Source: Phoronis australis (lineage: Eukaryota > Phoronida > Phoronidae). Taken from it: DNA of 64,000 nucleotides. Where the stretch lies: assembly GCA_002633005.1 (NCBI GenBank), contig NMRA01000564.1:151438-215437 (forward strand). The letters run 5' to 3'. The notes beneath the pieces were generated by a model, which did no database searches, was not told the origin of the DNA, and worked only from the letters and a program-made list of their open reading frames with translations. This document shows, piece by piece, positions 1 to 12,900 of the stretch (the first letter of the stretch is position 1; every line of letters begins with the position of its first letter). The position numbers were made by a program, and so were the translations under genes.

Positions 1-148
1 TCAGTCTGCCTCAGGGTGTTTAGTTTCTTCGACAACAATAAAAATTTTTGATATCAACATCGTGTTTTGCCTGGCCCAACCTGTTGTACTACATATATCG
101 GTTTGATTTTTTTTGTTTGTAACTGAAACCATAAATCAAATTTTACAA

Positions 149-154
149 TTTATT
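149..154 (-). terminator. AATAAA polyadenylation signal
   Basis: AATAAA on the minus strand, about 50 bp beyond the TAA at 205-203. It supports ending the small secreted protein gene inside the window, but the region is AT-rich, so chance occurrence is possible. Confidence 0.35.
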
Positions 155-202
155 TCCAACGTTTGCATGTGCGTGTCCAACAATAAGCAGTCCGAACTCA
201 AC

Positions 203-1926
203 TTACGTCAGTACTGAAGTAGAACAGAAAACCAGAACGTTTACCTGCAGTTTGATTTCAGAGGTATTACCTCTGGACAGGCGGCAACGAGGAGTACTGA
301 CGTGTTGATGTGATTGCAACAATACAACTAGAATTCAATATTAAAAATCTTTCCATGCAGCTCGTAAACGGCGGTGCTACGATTAACAGGTTATTAAGCA
401 ATCTCTGCTAAAGGATAAAAATTCTGGCAATATTTACCGTAAATTATCAACTTAACTTTGTGCAACTGAAAAATGATGAATGCTGCTGCATAAGTCTTGT
501 TACTATGGTAAGACGGTTTTTTAGTAACCGTTGCTTAGGAACTGTCGCTCCCAGTTAAAAATCGCCAGCATAGTCTAAAGTACCAATATGCCAAGTTTCG
601 TGCTTTTGTCACAATTAGAGCAATTTTACCCCTTTTGCACCTTACCTTGCATCCAGACTATCCAATCGTGCCTATACTGTTAATTTAAATCGTTCTGATG
701 ACCAAATTTGATTGCGACACTCGAAACGCATTCCGACATACTTACTCAGGCTCGATGCAGTGCCAGCTGATGAGTTCTTTGTCCTCAGTGAAGTAACAGT
801 TATTATAGTTACCGCTGGTGTGGGGACCGACAGGAATGATTTCTTGCTTAACCTTGCAGTTGTTACATGCGCATATGCTGGGATGCATGTCTTGACCAGA
901 GCAAGCAACGACAAGGCATAGTGCAGCGATGAATGTCTGTAATAACAATATTTAACTTTTTTCATAAATGCTTGCATTTATCGGGAATTTCCTAAAAGAA
1001 GCCCACCCAAACGTACGTCCACGGGCGTACCTTTGAATTTTTTTCCAAAAATATGTTCATGGGCGTATTTTCGGTATCTTCGTATCTTCGGATAGAAAAT
1101 ACGCCCGGACGTATATTCGCTTTTAATTGACGTTACTTTTCGAAATGTCGTTTTCTGCATAGCCGATCATTTCGAAAATTCCGGGTACTAAAGTTACATT
1201 CGCACTGGCAACTTTAAACGTTTTGGCTAAATCGTGTAATCTGAAAACGCCTTAGCAATAAAGGCGAAACGTTGTTTTTTATCTGCGCTATATAGTTTTT
1301 CGTTGCAACCGCCTAAACAGAGACACATCAGCCAAAAAAATGTTCATGCGTTACCGAAGAGCCACCTTTAGATTAAATTGGTGATTGTCATCCTCGTGAA
1401 AACGACTTGAATTTAGTCGTTGCAAGATTTGAGCTTTGCGCTTTTTAAAATGACTTTTTAACTACTGTATATTTCGATGTTTTCTGATCAAAAAACAATC
1501 TGTCAACTGCTCGTCACTTTGTCAATTTTTCTGCTAGAAGGCAAAGCACGTCTCTTTATTTGGTATGGCGAGACATAGACGTAGTACAGTTCCCTTATAT
1601 GGAAAATATGACTTTCGACCGTTGCTGTAAAAAATCTATGGCAATTTCAAGCAATTGATGCAAGTCCTCACAGACTGTTTAAAATTAGTTATAAAAGTAT
1701 AGTAGTATTCAACTTTATTCTGAAATGCACTTGGAATTATTTTTGGAAATTGATTGCTCCACTGGCTTGCTGTGCTCCTCGGATTCAGAGTGTGAACACA
1801 CGTGATAATCTGCCGCTAAAGGCAACACAATCGAAATATAGCAAACCAATAACAAAAGCTTTTAGACGTTCATCGCAAAATACGGTGACTGAAAAGCTTT
1901 CAGTCTATATTTACCTGCATCTCCAT
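203..1926 (-). CDS. Small secreted cysteine-rich protein, 3-exon model
   Basis: I do not recognise the family. Proposed exons on the minus strand are 1926-1915 (encodes MEMQ, donor GTAAAT), 936-746 (acceptor TTATTACAG, donor GTAAGT) and 296-203, ending at TAA. Phases agree at both junctions (0, then 2). The model gives 98 residues: a signal peptide with hydrophobic core FIAALCLVVAC, likely cut near SGQ, then a short mature chain with about seven cysteines starting with a C-x-C-x-x-C cluster. A TATA box lies about 85 bp upstream of the ATG and an AATAAA follows the stop by about 50 bp, so the unit looks complete. An alternative donor (GTAAAC after 245) would extend the gene beyond the window. 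What is seen: signal peptide, splice signals, cysteines. Inferred: that the three exons belong together. A secreted peptide or small matrix or defence protein is possible; no function is claimed. Confidence 0.5.
1450..1620 (-). repeat. Dispersed repeat family R, copy 1
   Basis: Contains, in inverted orientation, the same string of words found at 10800-10930 and 11115-11290: a TTTTCCATATAAGGGAA core, a 'gtagc-acgt-tgtcttgcc' stretch, a 'gcaaagcacgtctc' stretch and an A-rich tail region. Copies differ by many substitutions and small indels. No coding capacity seen. Lies inside intron 1 of the small secreted protein gene. Confidence 0.5.
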
Positions 1927-2005
1927 GTTTCTGGCTGTCTCTGACGAACTTTTGTCCTTCTGATGTGACTAACCAAAAATGACGTCGTTTCTGCAGGCAA
2001 GGCCA

Positions 2006-2014
2006 CTTATAAAG
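2006..2014 (-). promoter_or_regulatory. TATA box of the small secreted protein gene
   Basis: Read on the minus strand the site is CTTTATAAG. It lies 80-88 bp upstream of the proposed ATG at 1926, leaving room for a start site near 1980 and a short 5' UTR. No other gene start is nearby. The assignment depends on the three-exon gene model being right. Confidence 0.4.
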
Positions 2015-2049
2015 TGTCTGGGGGTATACGCATGCGCGTTTGTTCAACA

Positions 2050-3724
2050 TGGTGAATATTGAATCAAAAACTAGATATTTGAAATGATTTGCCTGTCAAT
2101 TCGAAAACTGGCCTATCGGTCACACAAATTGTACGAGCGGTACTTAGTGGGCGTGTCTTAGAGACATGTGATGGACGTTCCCTTGGACACGAGCCATCAA
2201 TATTATGCCCGTGGTGTACTTGTATATTCGCCTTCTTGTCCTGAAAGATTTGGTGGAATTATATTTTTTTGTTTTTCCTTGACTACCAGATTGGATGAGG
2301 AAAGAACAATAGTGAAACAGGCTAGTTACATACCTATCGTCCCGTCTAAAAAATCCTTTGCAAGCTCTACAGTTAAAAACACAGTAGGTGGCCGTGTCAC
2401 AAACGCCGTTAGGGCTATAAGTCGAGGTTACGGAAATACCTGAAGCGTTCCTGATGCTGCGACGGATAATAATTTGAGGCTACGCGGAAAATACCTTGGG
2501 TGTTCAGGAAGAAACCAATACTGGGAGCTCTCATCAAGAAGGTTGCCTACTAGGGGTTAATTCACAAACATATAAGGTCAACATTTATTTCATTATGATT
2601 TATTCCATTATGGTGATACTTTGAAGGTATATTTTGAAAGGGTGGGACTCCGGGGTCCCTGGTACACTGTCTCTCCTTCGGGGATGTTTCAAAATCCCAT
2701 GTTAAAACAAAGGTAGCCCAGATTTTGGTGGTTGAAGACAAATGATATACAGGGTGTATAAAAATGTGCTCACACTTCAGTTCAACGCCGGAAATTCAAA
2801 AGAAGTCCCCGTGGATCAGATTCTGCGCTCGTGCGCACCTTGGATTGAACGTGGATGCGTGAGCCACGTGAATAGCAAAAAACGACTAAGTTTTGAAAAT
2901 AAAAATAACCATAACATATTCCTTATAACCTCTTATTAAACTCACGATTCCAGTTGAGTATTTTGCATAAGTCCAATCCAATGTTTGGTTGTGTACACCC
3001 GGCTGTGTATTGGAATTTACGCTCTTGGTTTGTTTGCGGAAAACTCCGATAAACACCAAACGCAATGATTCCCTGTACTGTAGAATATATAGAAAATATT
3101 AAACGAGAGCAGTTTGCACTGGATGCGAGCTCATTCGTCCGCAAGTTGGATACCTTACCTAGGAACGACTACATTACGAATAGCAGTGTCTCGGATAAGG
3201 TGTTTGCGTTTCAGCTTTCCGTTCGATTTCGAGCAGTGATAAGAGCTATGTGGAATGTATCTGAACATTCGGTTATTTCAACTTCCATATTTTCAACTTT
3301 TTATTAACAAGCCGGGCACCAGCATTTTATTTGACCTACCTTTTTAAGTCAATTCAGTGTCTGAGCGAAATTGTATTTTGTAAATGGTGAGTCTGCTCCC
3401 ATTTCGAAATCGGGGACACAGATTCTCATAAAATTGTTCATTAATTTTAAAGTAACCTTAAGTATCAACAAAAAGATATCATTTCTGTGGATTTTGGATG
3501 GTGCACAAATAAAAAGTGAGTTTGCCAACTTTTCTTATCTAAATCGCTACTGCAAAGATACTTCATTTAAAGTCTGGGAGAAACACGCATTTTGAATGAG
3601 CGGTGTTGCTGCCATCATAGTGGCAACAGATGGTTCCTTCGATACTGTAACTAGATGGAGCTATCAAATACTTTTTGCTGACAATGTCATAGCTGAATAC
3701 AGTGGCTGCCACCTATGAAGTGCC
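2050..3724. other. Gene-free stretch
   Basis: Both strands hold only short ORFs without signal peptide, recognisable domain or paired splice signals. I see no clear repeat or RNA structure. Confidence 0.4.
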
Positions 3725-5310
3725 AAAAGCTTTTTACATGAGAACCTTTCTGCGCGTTGAAATATTCTTATTCAACGCGCGCTTTTACTTAATTGGCGAG
3801 TAGTATTGGCTAATCAACGCGCTCAATTAGTTATTCAAAGCCATTGAATTGGTTCTTAAAAATGAAGAGCCAAGGGTTCTTAAGTGAGTACCTCTCCGCG
3901 TGTTAAAATGGGCTTATTTAACACGCTCTTTTGCTTATTCAACGCATTGTTTTAGTTGTTCAACGCGATGAGATCATGCTCATTCGATACGAAGTTCGTC
4001 CATTTCCGCGTGATGTTATCGTGTACATTACTACTTGTAGTTTTTTAGCTTTTGCATCGAATTTGGCGGGTTTTCCTAATCTTCGAATAAATTGAAAAAC
4101 TACGACTATCCTTTCAAATATCGTTGGCCAACTGGGTGAACGTATTTTACGTGCGTAAGCTAATTCTTGTTAGAGGCGTAAATTAATTACTTGCGGCGTA
4201 AAGTAATTATTTGCGGTGTAGAGTAATTATTTGCGCCGCAAATAATTACTTCACGTCACTAAATAATTACTTTAAGCCTCTAACACGAATTAACTTACAC
4301 ACTTAACTTATCGGCGTATCGTTCACCCATTTGGCCAACGAAAGACAAATTCAAAGACTATGTGGATAGGTACTGGTATCTTGACAATACTCTCCATCGT
4401 ATCCCGCGTTTAATGTATTCAACATTCGTCTTAAATTGTCGAGTTTGTACAATTCGAATTAGGACTCAGTCCTCAAGGTCACTCGCTCAATAACTAGGTA
4501 TGCGTCAAATATTTACAATGAACAGATATTACATATCAAAAAAGTTTCAAATTCATTGTCACAGTGGAGAAAAGAAATTTTTAAATTAAAATCTTCGCTG
4601 CTTACGCCTGTAAGGTGTTAAGCTATTGAACAACAATTGGTGAATATACATGTAGGTTTTAGTTCTCTTATATATTAATTGAAAAACAGTTCCATTTCCT
4701 TAATATTCCATTAGAAAAGAGGAAGTCCCATTGGGCACGAAAAACCTTTCTCAAGCTCTGTTTATACATACTTATAAAGTTGTACGGAAAATGACGAATA
4801 TCGTATCGATTCAACGTCGTTGAGATGGTTTTTAAACGAATACATTTCTGTCCTTATTCAACTCGCAGAATTGCTCTTTGAACACATATTGTTACTAATT
4901 CAACGCGTACTTTTAATCAGATTTTATAGTCCAATCACGCCCGTGTTCACAAAACTCAAAATTGCGGAAGACATTCTACATGCGAGCAAGCCAAGTTTCC
5001 AAAAAATTCTCCACTACGGCCAAGTTTCTTGAAGGGTGCTTCATCGCAGCTGTACGTATGCATACTGACTGTAAACTTGTCTTTGATTGGACATAACTAA
5101 TGATTATTCAATGCGTTGAATAAACAAGACTACGCGTTTAAATAGCAACAGTACGTGTTCCATAAGAGCAGAAAAATGATCGTTTAAGAACTAAATTAAA
5201 TGGTTGAATAAGCAACAGTGCGCGTTGAGCGAGAGCAGAAAGATGGCCGTTGAATAAGTAATTCAGCGCATTGAATAACTAATTCAGCGCGTTGATTGGG
5301 CAATACTACT
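3725..5310. mobile_element. Foldback-like element with TTCAACGCG subrepeat arrays
   Basis: The left end (about 3755-3975) is a degenerate array of ~20-22 bp units carrying TTATTCAACGCG. The right end (about 5095-5305) holds the same kind of array in inverted orientation. A short forward block sits near 4845-4925. The inverted ends made of subrepeats resemble foldback-type DNA elements. The stretch between has no transposase-like ORF and contains a separate palindromic element at 4121-4341. The outer limits are approximate because I could not find a clean target-site duplication. Confidence 0.5.
4121..4341. mobile_element. Palindromic GGCGTAAATTAATT element, short copy
   Basis: The ends are inverted repeats: TCGTTGGCCAAC-GGGTGAACG on the left and its complement on the right. 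The inside is an inverted array of ~18-bp units (GGCGTAAATTAATTATTTGC and variants) meeting near 4233. A longer copy of the same family is at 51625-52141. No coding capacity. Apparently nested inside the foldback element. Confidence 0.7.
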
Positions 5311-6982
5311 TGATATGGGAGTAACGTGGTCGTTCAAATGTGACACCGAGCCTGATTATTCGAATTAAACTAATTTAACACATATCTTGCTGAGCCGTTT
5401 CGAATCAGTCATAATAAAAGTGTAATTCGTCTTCCCTCATATCTTTGTTTCCTTCCAAGGCGACGTTCCTTGTATGTGTTCAGCGGAGAGAAAGAATGGT
5501 CAAAATCCTTTATGAGTGACCACATTCTAGAATTCATAAAAATCAAATTTTACAAATTAAATTTTGAAATGACGCAAGAATAATACAAATTTCATTTTTA
5601 ATAATTTTTTTAATATTCGTGAGCTCGATTATTTAGCTTGTGCATTCAAACCAGACTGTCATCACTTTTGGGACACGTTGTGATGCATCCCCACACCATC
5701 GACATCTAGGTGGGCGAGATTTATATTTCCGCCACCAGAACTGTCAATGTAAACGACAGAAAATCCTGTAAACTACGTTCCTACCATTATTTTTTCCCAA
5801 CTATCAGCTGCCTTTGTCAAGATGTTTTCCCAAATCATATGGGTAAGCGTGATTTATATTACTAGTTGCTTTTTGCAACCAGTAGAAATAGTCACGTAAA
5901 TGATCACATGATGATGAAATCTCCACGAAACTCAAATAATTCGTCGCTTAGAGGGCACTGAATAGTTTCAATTGTTTAAGAAGGTGGATATTGCGTAGAA
6001 TAAGGAAACTGCAAACTTTCAAAATTATCGTAATGCATGTAGCTTTACGTTACGCCGATCGGCTAGGCAATGGTACTTTCCACGGCCGACCTCCTGAATA
6101 GCCGAATCGCAAACAGATGATCCTCCGTTTGACAAAACATTCCAAAAATATAGATTGGCATTCCATTCCCATCTTTCTTGAAATATAATCGAATGTCCCT
6201 TTGTCTATTCCGAGTTTTTCGTGGAGATTGTTTCAAAATATATCCACTGCGTTTAATGCAAAAGACTGGTACCTGTTCGGCCGAATAAGTAATTGACATG
6301 CGATCGAAATCCAACACATAGCTGAATTACTTAGCGTAATGGAACAGTTATTGACTTTCTTACTCGGTCAATGCGTTGGTTTTCATAGCACAAAAATACG
6401 ATTCTTGAAAATGATATAATAGCATGGGCGAAAGTCAATAATTGTAGAAAAAATACAGTTTGTTTATGTTAGTAGCTGTTTTATTACTTAGGACTTCAAT
6501 TACACTATATTCGGTTTACTGACACAGGATTCCAGAATTTTGTTTTCACACGTGAGGTCCTTTGTTCTCGTTATCAGCTACAAACAAAATAAAACTTAAA
6601 TTAACGATAAAATATAAATATTCAAAGCTTTTTAAGATTAGATAAAAAGGAAACCATGGCCAGTAGAACTCATATCTTAATCAAAATCCGACAGTATGAA
6701 GTAAAGTTAGAGTTGGATACAACTTGAAAGCACGGTTTCAGACTAGATGAACTGTGAATATTATTGTCTCTTGCAGATTATATATTTGCGTAAGAATTAC
6801 TGTACGTTGACTAGAGCTGGGTCAACTTTATCTTAAGATAGTAACGTAGAATGTTTTGCCATACTTTCTGAGGAGTAAAGTATCTCCGCTGACAACAGCA
6901 ATTCTAGTGTCTGTCAGAGAGCATTTTTTGAATTGCAGAATTGACAAAGGTGTTGCAGCAGGTACGCAGAGTTGTCACTTAC
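5311..6982. other. Gene-poor stretch 3' of the vWD gene
   Basis: No convincing exon. The minus strand around 6060-6317 is open in two frames. One of these could follow the last vWD exon in phase (acceptor ATTTCAAG near 6195), but the acceptor is weak and the peptide matches nothing I know. The end of the vWD gene may lie here. Confidence 0.3.
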
Positions 6983-9900
6983 GGCATGCGAAGACTTTTT
7001 TCCATTGGGTGCTCGCTCCCTTCACCTCACCGGCTATTGTTTCGAATACCGCGCACTGAGAGGCCTTGTGGTCCAGATCGAAAGCAGCATTTCGCAGGAG
7101 CACGTCGTGGTGGAGATCTTTGTCCACGGTATCCTCCGTTTGCTCGCGGTAAATGGCATCTTTTATTCTTGCTACAGAGAATATTATTAATTCAGTAAAC
7201 ACTCAACAAGCTGAAGAAAAGAGGGCATTAGAACATAAGATGACGTCAGCTCGGTTGAGTTCTATGGACGTAAGAATCTCGCGAAGGAAGCTGGTGTGAT
7301 TACGGTTTAGGCAGATGATCTTCCGTAGTTTGCATTTGATGACCTATTAATCCAAGCGTAAACTCGAGATCTCGAGTTCAAACTCTAACTTACAGTGTTC
7401 GAGCACGGAAAAATAGACTCGTATCGTGAGTTCGCACAAAGAATAGAAAATGGCAAAAACGATTTCGAGTTCCATATCAAGTGCAAAGTTTAGACCCAAG
7501 TCGGGTTTCTGTAGCTTGGCCAAAAACAAAAAAAATGTGGGCTCTGTTTAAAAACAATTTTGTGGAGTAAACGGCTAAATGGGGATTGCTGTGAAGTGTA
7601 TTCAGAGTTTTAAAGATATTTGAGTAAAATAAAGTCCGCCCATTTGACTTCGGCTTTCGTTTACGCGGATCTGGAAGTTCCGCAATTTTGAAATCACTTC
7701 TTTGTTCAAGTCGAAACTTTTGTTGCAAATACAGATTTCATTCAAACAAATAGAAACAGGAAAAATCTGGTTGGTCATGACATATTTTAGACCAAATTTC
7801 TTAAATTCAGAGGTCAAGAGCATTTGGAATCTTGTCTCCGCTCTGGAACTGCCGGAACAATCATGAATTTGTAATTTTGGAGAGAAAAATATCAAATTCA
7901 TAATTTTGTCCCTTTTGGCATTTCTAATTTATCCCGATGGCCATACCAATGCAAAAAGTCATGGTTACGTTGAATTTGTTTATTTGTGAGAAACTCCAGT
8001 AAGTGCAGTCTCTGTGTAAAGTTATGCTTTTTGTAAGGTTATTTGAGGGCAAGGGTTTTGAACTAATGTGCAATTTTGACGAAATCCATCGGTCACTAGG
8101 TCTAGATTCCAATGCTATGATACAGATAATGACGTAGGATCTAGCTATGCGAGTAGAAACATTTCGTTGACTCTCAAGTATTCGTAAACTGACTTCATCG
8201 ATAAGTTTATGCCACTGTGAGTCAACAATCAACGACACAGAATTTTATTTCAAACTCATTTAAGGAATTTGTGTGGCGAATTTTCTTCTGTATTTAGTTT
8301 TATAAAGTATTAAATAATCCATAACGTGCCCTTCATCTGAACATGATTACAAGACACGGCTTGTATGAACTTGCATTGCTGTATTTATGATAAAACGAGG
8401 AAGAGGTTCACGTTGTTATACTGCCATTCTTATCTCTTTGTCCCCAGTAAACATGTCTATATGGCATTATACCTATTTCAAAGAACTTGCGTGCCACTTC
8501 AAGGTTGCGTCTAGTCAACCCATCGAAAAGGCCACGGCGGGTGGTGTGTTTGCGACATGGTGTCCAGCATCTGAAACGCAGAGCATCTTTCATGTGAAAA
8601 ACAAAGCAGCATCCGGTGTAAACATTTCAATGTGGTCATACCTGCAAGTCTCAGTTTGGGCAGTTAACTACTACGCTAGAATTTGTCTTTTACATGTAAA
8701 AAAACAAACATGTTACCGTTTTGAGCTCTTACAAGAAAAAAATGAAATTTTCTTTGGAAAGCTTCTGTTACAGCAGTCAAAGTACCACAAAACACTTACA
8801 TGACCAATTATAAAAAAATAAACTATACGTGAATACAATGAAGTTAGTGAATTAACGAATTCTGAATCTTCAACGCGTGTCACTGCTGAAGCATTGACTA
8901 CAGTAGACGTCTGCTTTAGTTTATCACGTATCCTGTATTACCTTCTTAAACTTCAGCAAAAGCGTTTTCAAAATTTCTCTGTGAATAGGGTGATCCTGTC
9001 AAGAATTGCAGTATCCTTTAAAGAAGTTTGGTATAAACGCAAAGAGTAAGTCCGCCTTAAAATACCACGCTTCTCTCTTTTGAAATAGCCACACTATTAT
9101 TCATGCGCGCACCCCCCATTTGGCGAAGTGGGCAAAAAGGTCCGCCTCTGAGAAACGAAAAGTACGAGCAAATGAGACAAATATCCACTAAACAAGCACA
9201 AACGCGCAATTCACGGTGATGCCCCTTTTTGTCACCAAAAGGTCCACATCGTCAGGAATTCGAGCCGCCCATATTGAAGGCTGGGTGCGCGCACATATTA
9301 TTGGAATAACTGCGGTACAAAATGAGTGATATTGCACAAAGTGGTCGCGGACAAATCTGAAGAGAATGAGTTGAGGGAAGAACCCATCAATCTCACTTGG
9401 GGTTCTTTTCTCCGTCACATGCGCAGTCCGGCACTATCCAGCTCAGAGCTCCTGGGTTTTTGCACTCATCGAAATCGTTAATGGTTGTTGTGTCGTCCTG
9501 CAACAAAAGTTTTGATTAAATTCAGCTCAGCTCTCTTCTGTGCTTCGTCTTTTCACATATGATATTATTTCATTGCACGGCTCACGCTAAATTGGTACAT
9601 AATGGATTACATACCACATCATGTTACATGTACCTTTAGTCTAATATAGTTAGGCTGTTTTAGTGTCGGTTGTCAACATAATTCAAATGTCAGTTAACTT
9701 ATTTTTGCTAACACGACCACTTAAACTTTTTGGTGAATCACTCAAGTCGCATGTCAAAAGACAAACTACAAAAACAACGCCTTCAATAGATCCATTGGAG
9801 CGTAGTGTTCATGTATGCTTAATGACAAGAAATATTACCAAACCAATTTCCCTCAATCCATTACGGATGTAGCGATCTTTCCTCTCACATATTTAAGGAT

Positions 9901-12900
9901 GAAGCCATATGCATAAGCATGACCCTCAATGAGTTTCGGGTTTTATTTCCAGCACACAACTTGAATTGTAAATCAAGCTGTGCTAGTGTCCCACTTACGC
10001 TGTTATCTCCGTTGAAGTTTCCGCAAAGACCACAGACCCTGTTGCCATAGCTAACTGGAAGCCAAATTCTCACGTCTATCCAGCTGGTACCGACGTGGAC
10101 AATCACCTTTAGCCCAAAATTTGTCATGACATTAATGGAACCTCCGCTATTGGTTATCCAGAGCTTATTGGTGAGCCACGAGTATGTAGATGGAACACTG
10201 ACGGGAAAACCATTGATCTGGAAATTGACGTTACACAAGATGCTATTATATTACCTATATGTTCTGACGTCACTGTTGCAGTTGCACCATAAGTGCCTCC
10301 ATAAACATTACTCAAAAGTTTAAATTGGTTAATCGTATATTTCGTATCTGTCGATTGGCTAAAAGATGCTTCCTTTAAAGAGGCATGGAACGCAAAAACT
10401 CATCAAAAGTATCTCTTAAACAATTCCCGACAAAAGCACCCTCTCGCAACGTCTACTGCGGAGTTATTCATTTTCCCCTGTGAAGGAATTTCTAGACAAA
10501 TTCACAAAGTTCACGACTTTTGAAATACGATCGAAGGAAATAATACGACGATACCTTTATAACTAATTCTAAAGAGACATGGATCGTGAAAGCTCGTCAA
10601 AAATATCTTTTAAACAATTCCTGACGAAAGTTTCATCTGGCAACGTCTAGTACAGAATACAGAAAATTTCTAGAAAAAAATCACAAAATTCAATATTTTT
10701 GAAATATGCGCGAAAGAAAAACTATGTGGTTACCACAGAGTTTCTATTCTCCTTCCCACTCATGATATGTACGCTCATGCGTTCAGTCAGTTGCTTGAAG
10801 TCGCTTTAGGTCAAAGGTCACATTTTCCATATAAGGGAATTGCGCTACGTTTATGTCTTGCCTTGTGGGAGAAAATCGGCGAAGTGGCTATGAGTTGAAA
10901 ATTAGAAACTAAAAAAATGCTTTGATATCAACAGAAATTAAAAATCTTTACGAACAAACCCTAAAAATACCTGTTGAGTAGTTTAATTCTGTTTCAGTGG
11001 CAGAGAACTGCTTTTAATATTGCAATTTAGTCTGTTTATCGCGTTCCAGGCCTCTTTAAACAGGTAGGACATTAATCGCCTCTTAATCGGACAGGTTGGT
11101 GCTCAAAGTGGTCCTGATTTTTTTACATCAAAGGTCAAAGGTTACATTTTCCATATAAGGGAAATGTGCTACGTCTGCGTCTTGCCATACCAATTCAGGA
11201 GACGTGCTTTGCATTGCGGGAGAAAAATCTATGAAATGACGAGCAGTTGACTGGTCGTTTTTAAACTAAAAGTTAAGTAGTTAACATCAACAGATATTCA
11301 ATTTTTACGAAGAAATTGTAAAAATACCTGGTGAGCAGGTTGAATTGTGCCACTAACGCATAACTCTTATATAATTGGTTATACTGAGCCATATTTCCCA
11401 GATCAACACGTCAAGGAGTTTCTTTTCAAAATACGTTACGTCCACAGGAGTGAATATAATCAAACCTACTGAAACGCATAAATCGTAAGTGTAAATGTCC
11501 CCATCAGTTTCAAAAGAAGTAAGCAAAGTGCACATAACATACACTAGAAAAAGTTAAAACCAGTGCTTTATTTGTAAAGTATAAACTTTAAAAAACACTC
11601 ATGGGAAGTGTTGATTCCAAACATCTAAGACAGAATTGTTTTTAACTCTCATGCTATGCATGTTAGAATCTTTACCTTAACTCCTGAGAAGTCAATACTG
11701 ACAGTTAATCCAAAGACTTTAACCTCGACATAAACTATACAAGAGACTGGATTAGCCGCAGTGCCTCCATTACATAACTTATGTCGAGTGAGGACTTGGA
11801 AATGTTGCAAGTTGCCTGGAACGCACAGCTCGCTCATAATGTACAGGCAGTCTTTGCCGTAACCGTGAAAGTCGTAGTGCAGACCGTCGTAAGTTTTCCA
11901 ATGGGGGTCGCCAGTTCCTGAGCACATGCCGACAGGAGACCTTTGTACAGTAGCTCCGTGTAGTTCTAGGTGAAAAATCTTTTGTTAAGAATGAAATCTG
12001 TTGAAGACTACTGCAATATGTGTTGTCAAAGACGTTTTTTCGTTGCTTAATTTTTTTCTGCCCCACGGGTCTGCTACGCCACGACCAATACGTTGCCGAG
12101 TAAGTAGACCTACAATTTCGCTATCAAATCCACAGTTGCGAAAATATCCTGAGATACCTTAGGCCGTGGATCGACAGTGTTCACTGGAGTGGATAATAAG
12201 TAATTTCAAGCTATCGATCATGAACTCGCCAATTTTAATTCCCCATTAACGGTTTAGCGTTTTAGACAATAGACGTTTACTTTTATTTTTAAATAGGATT
12301 AATCGTTATTGCTTTAACTAAATATATTTTCCTAAAGACAAAACTTGCTAGTTTTATTTTGAAACAAAACAAACGTGTATCAGCAACAAGTGTCAATTAG
12401 TAAAAAAGCCTTGTGTGCGCACATTTACACCTATACACCTTTATGTGAAGCTGCTGGAATTTTAACACGGGAAGGAAAGGCAGACTCGGACGACAGAAAA
12501 ATAGAAGTAGTGTACTGTTTCTACAGTACAGGACCGCCGAGAAGTCGTTAAAATCCGATCAATTGGGTTTGGTACAGACTAATTACAAAATTGTAAACAA
12601 ACACACACTGTTTAATGTATTCTGTAAAAATGCAAGCAAATACGACAATGAATAATATTCAATAGTTTGATCAACCCAGCAAGTCGGAAAACTAGATTGA
12701 ACGAAACCGACTACGTCATAGCAGGTATGGAATAAGGAGTCGGCTATTCGATTGCTTAGTATGATTCCACAGAGATTTTACTATTTTCTTTTTGTCTTGG
12801 ACATTTTTCCTGAAGTGTCAAAATTTTTCAAGACATTTTGAAAATCAGTCGGACAAAATTCGTCATAAGAGCATGGGTTTATACAAGAGTCTAAAAGTGG

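Noticed and set aside
742-948. Reading frame starting at position 948 as a complete small protein
   Set aside because: The codon at 948 is TTG, not ATG, and the stop follows a perfect GTAAGT donor. An acceptor at 937-938 makes it an internal exon.
6063-6317. 84-codon minus-strand ORF as an extra vWD exon
   Set aside because: Two frames are open, the acceptor is weak and the peptide has no similarity I can name, so it was left out of the model.
8387-8803. 138-codon plus-strand ORF
   Set aside because: No domain or signal peptide. The opposite strand holds a vWD-gene exon at 8570-8473 that joins its neighbours in phase, so the plus ORF is probably accidental.
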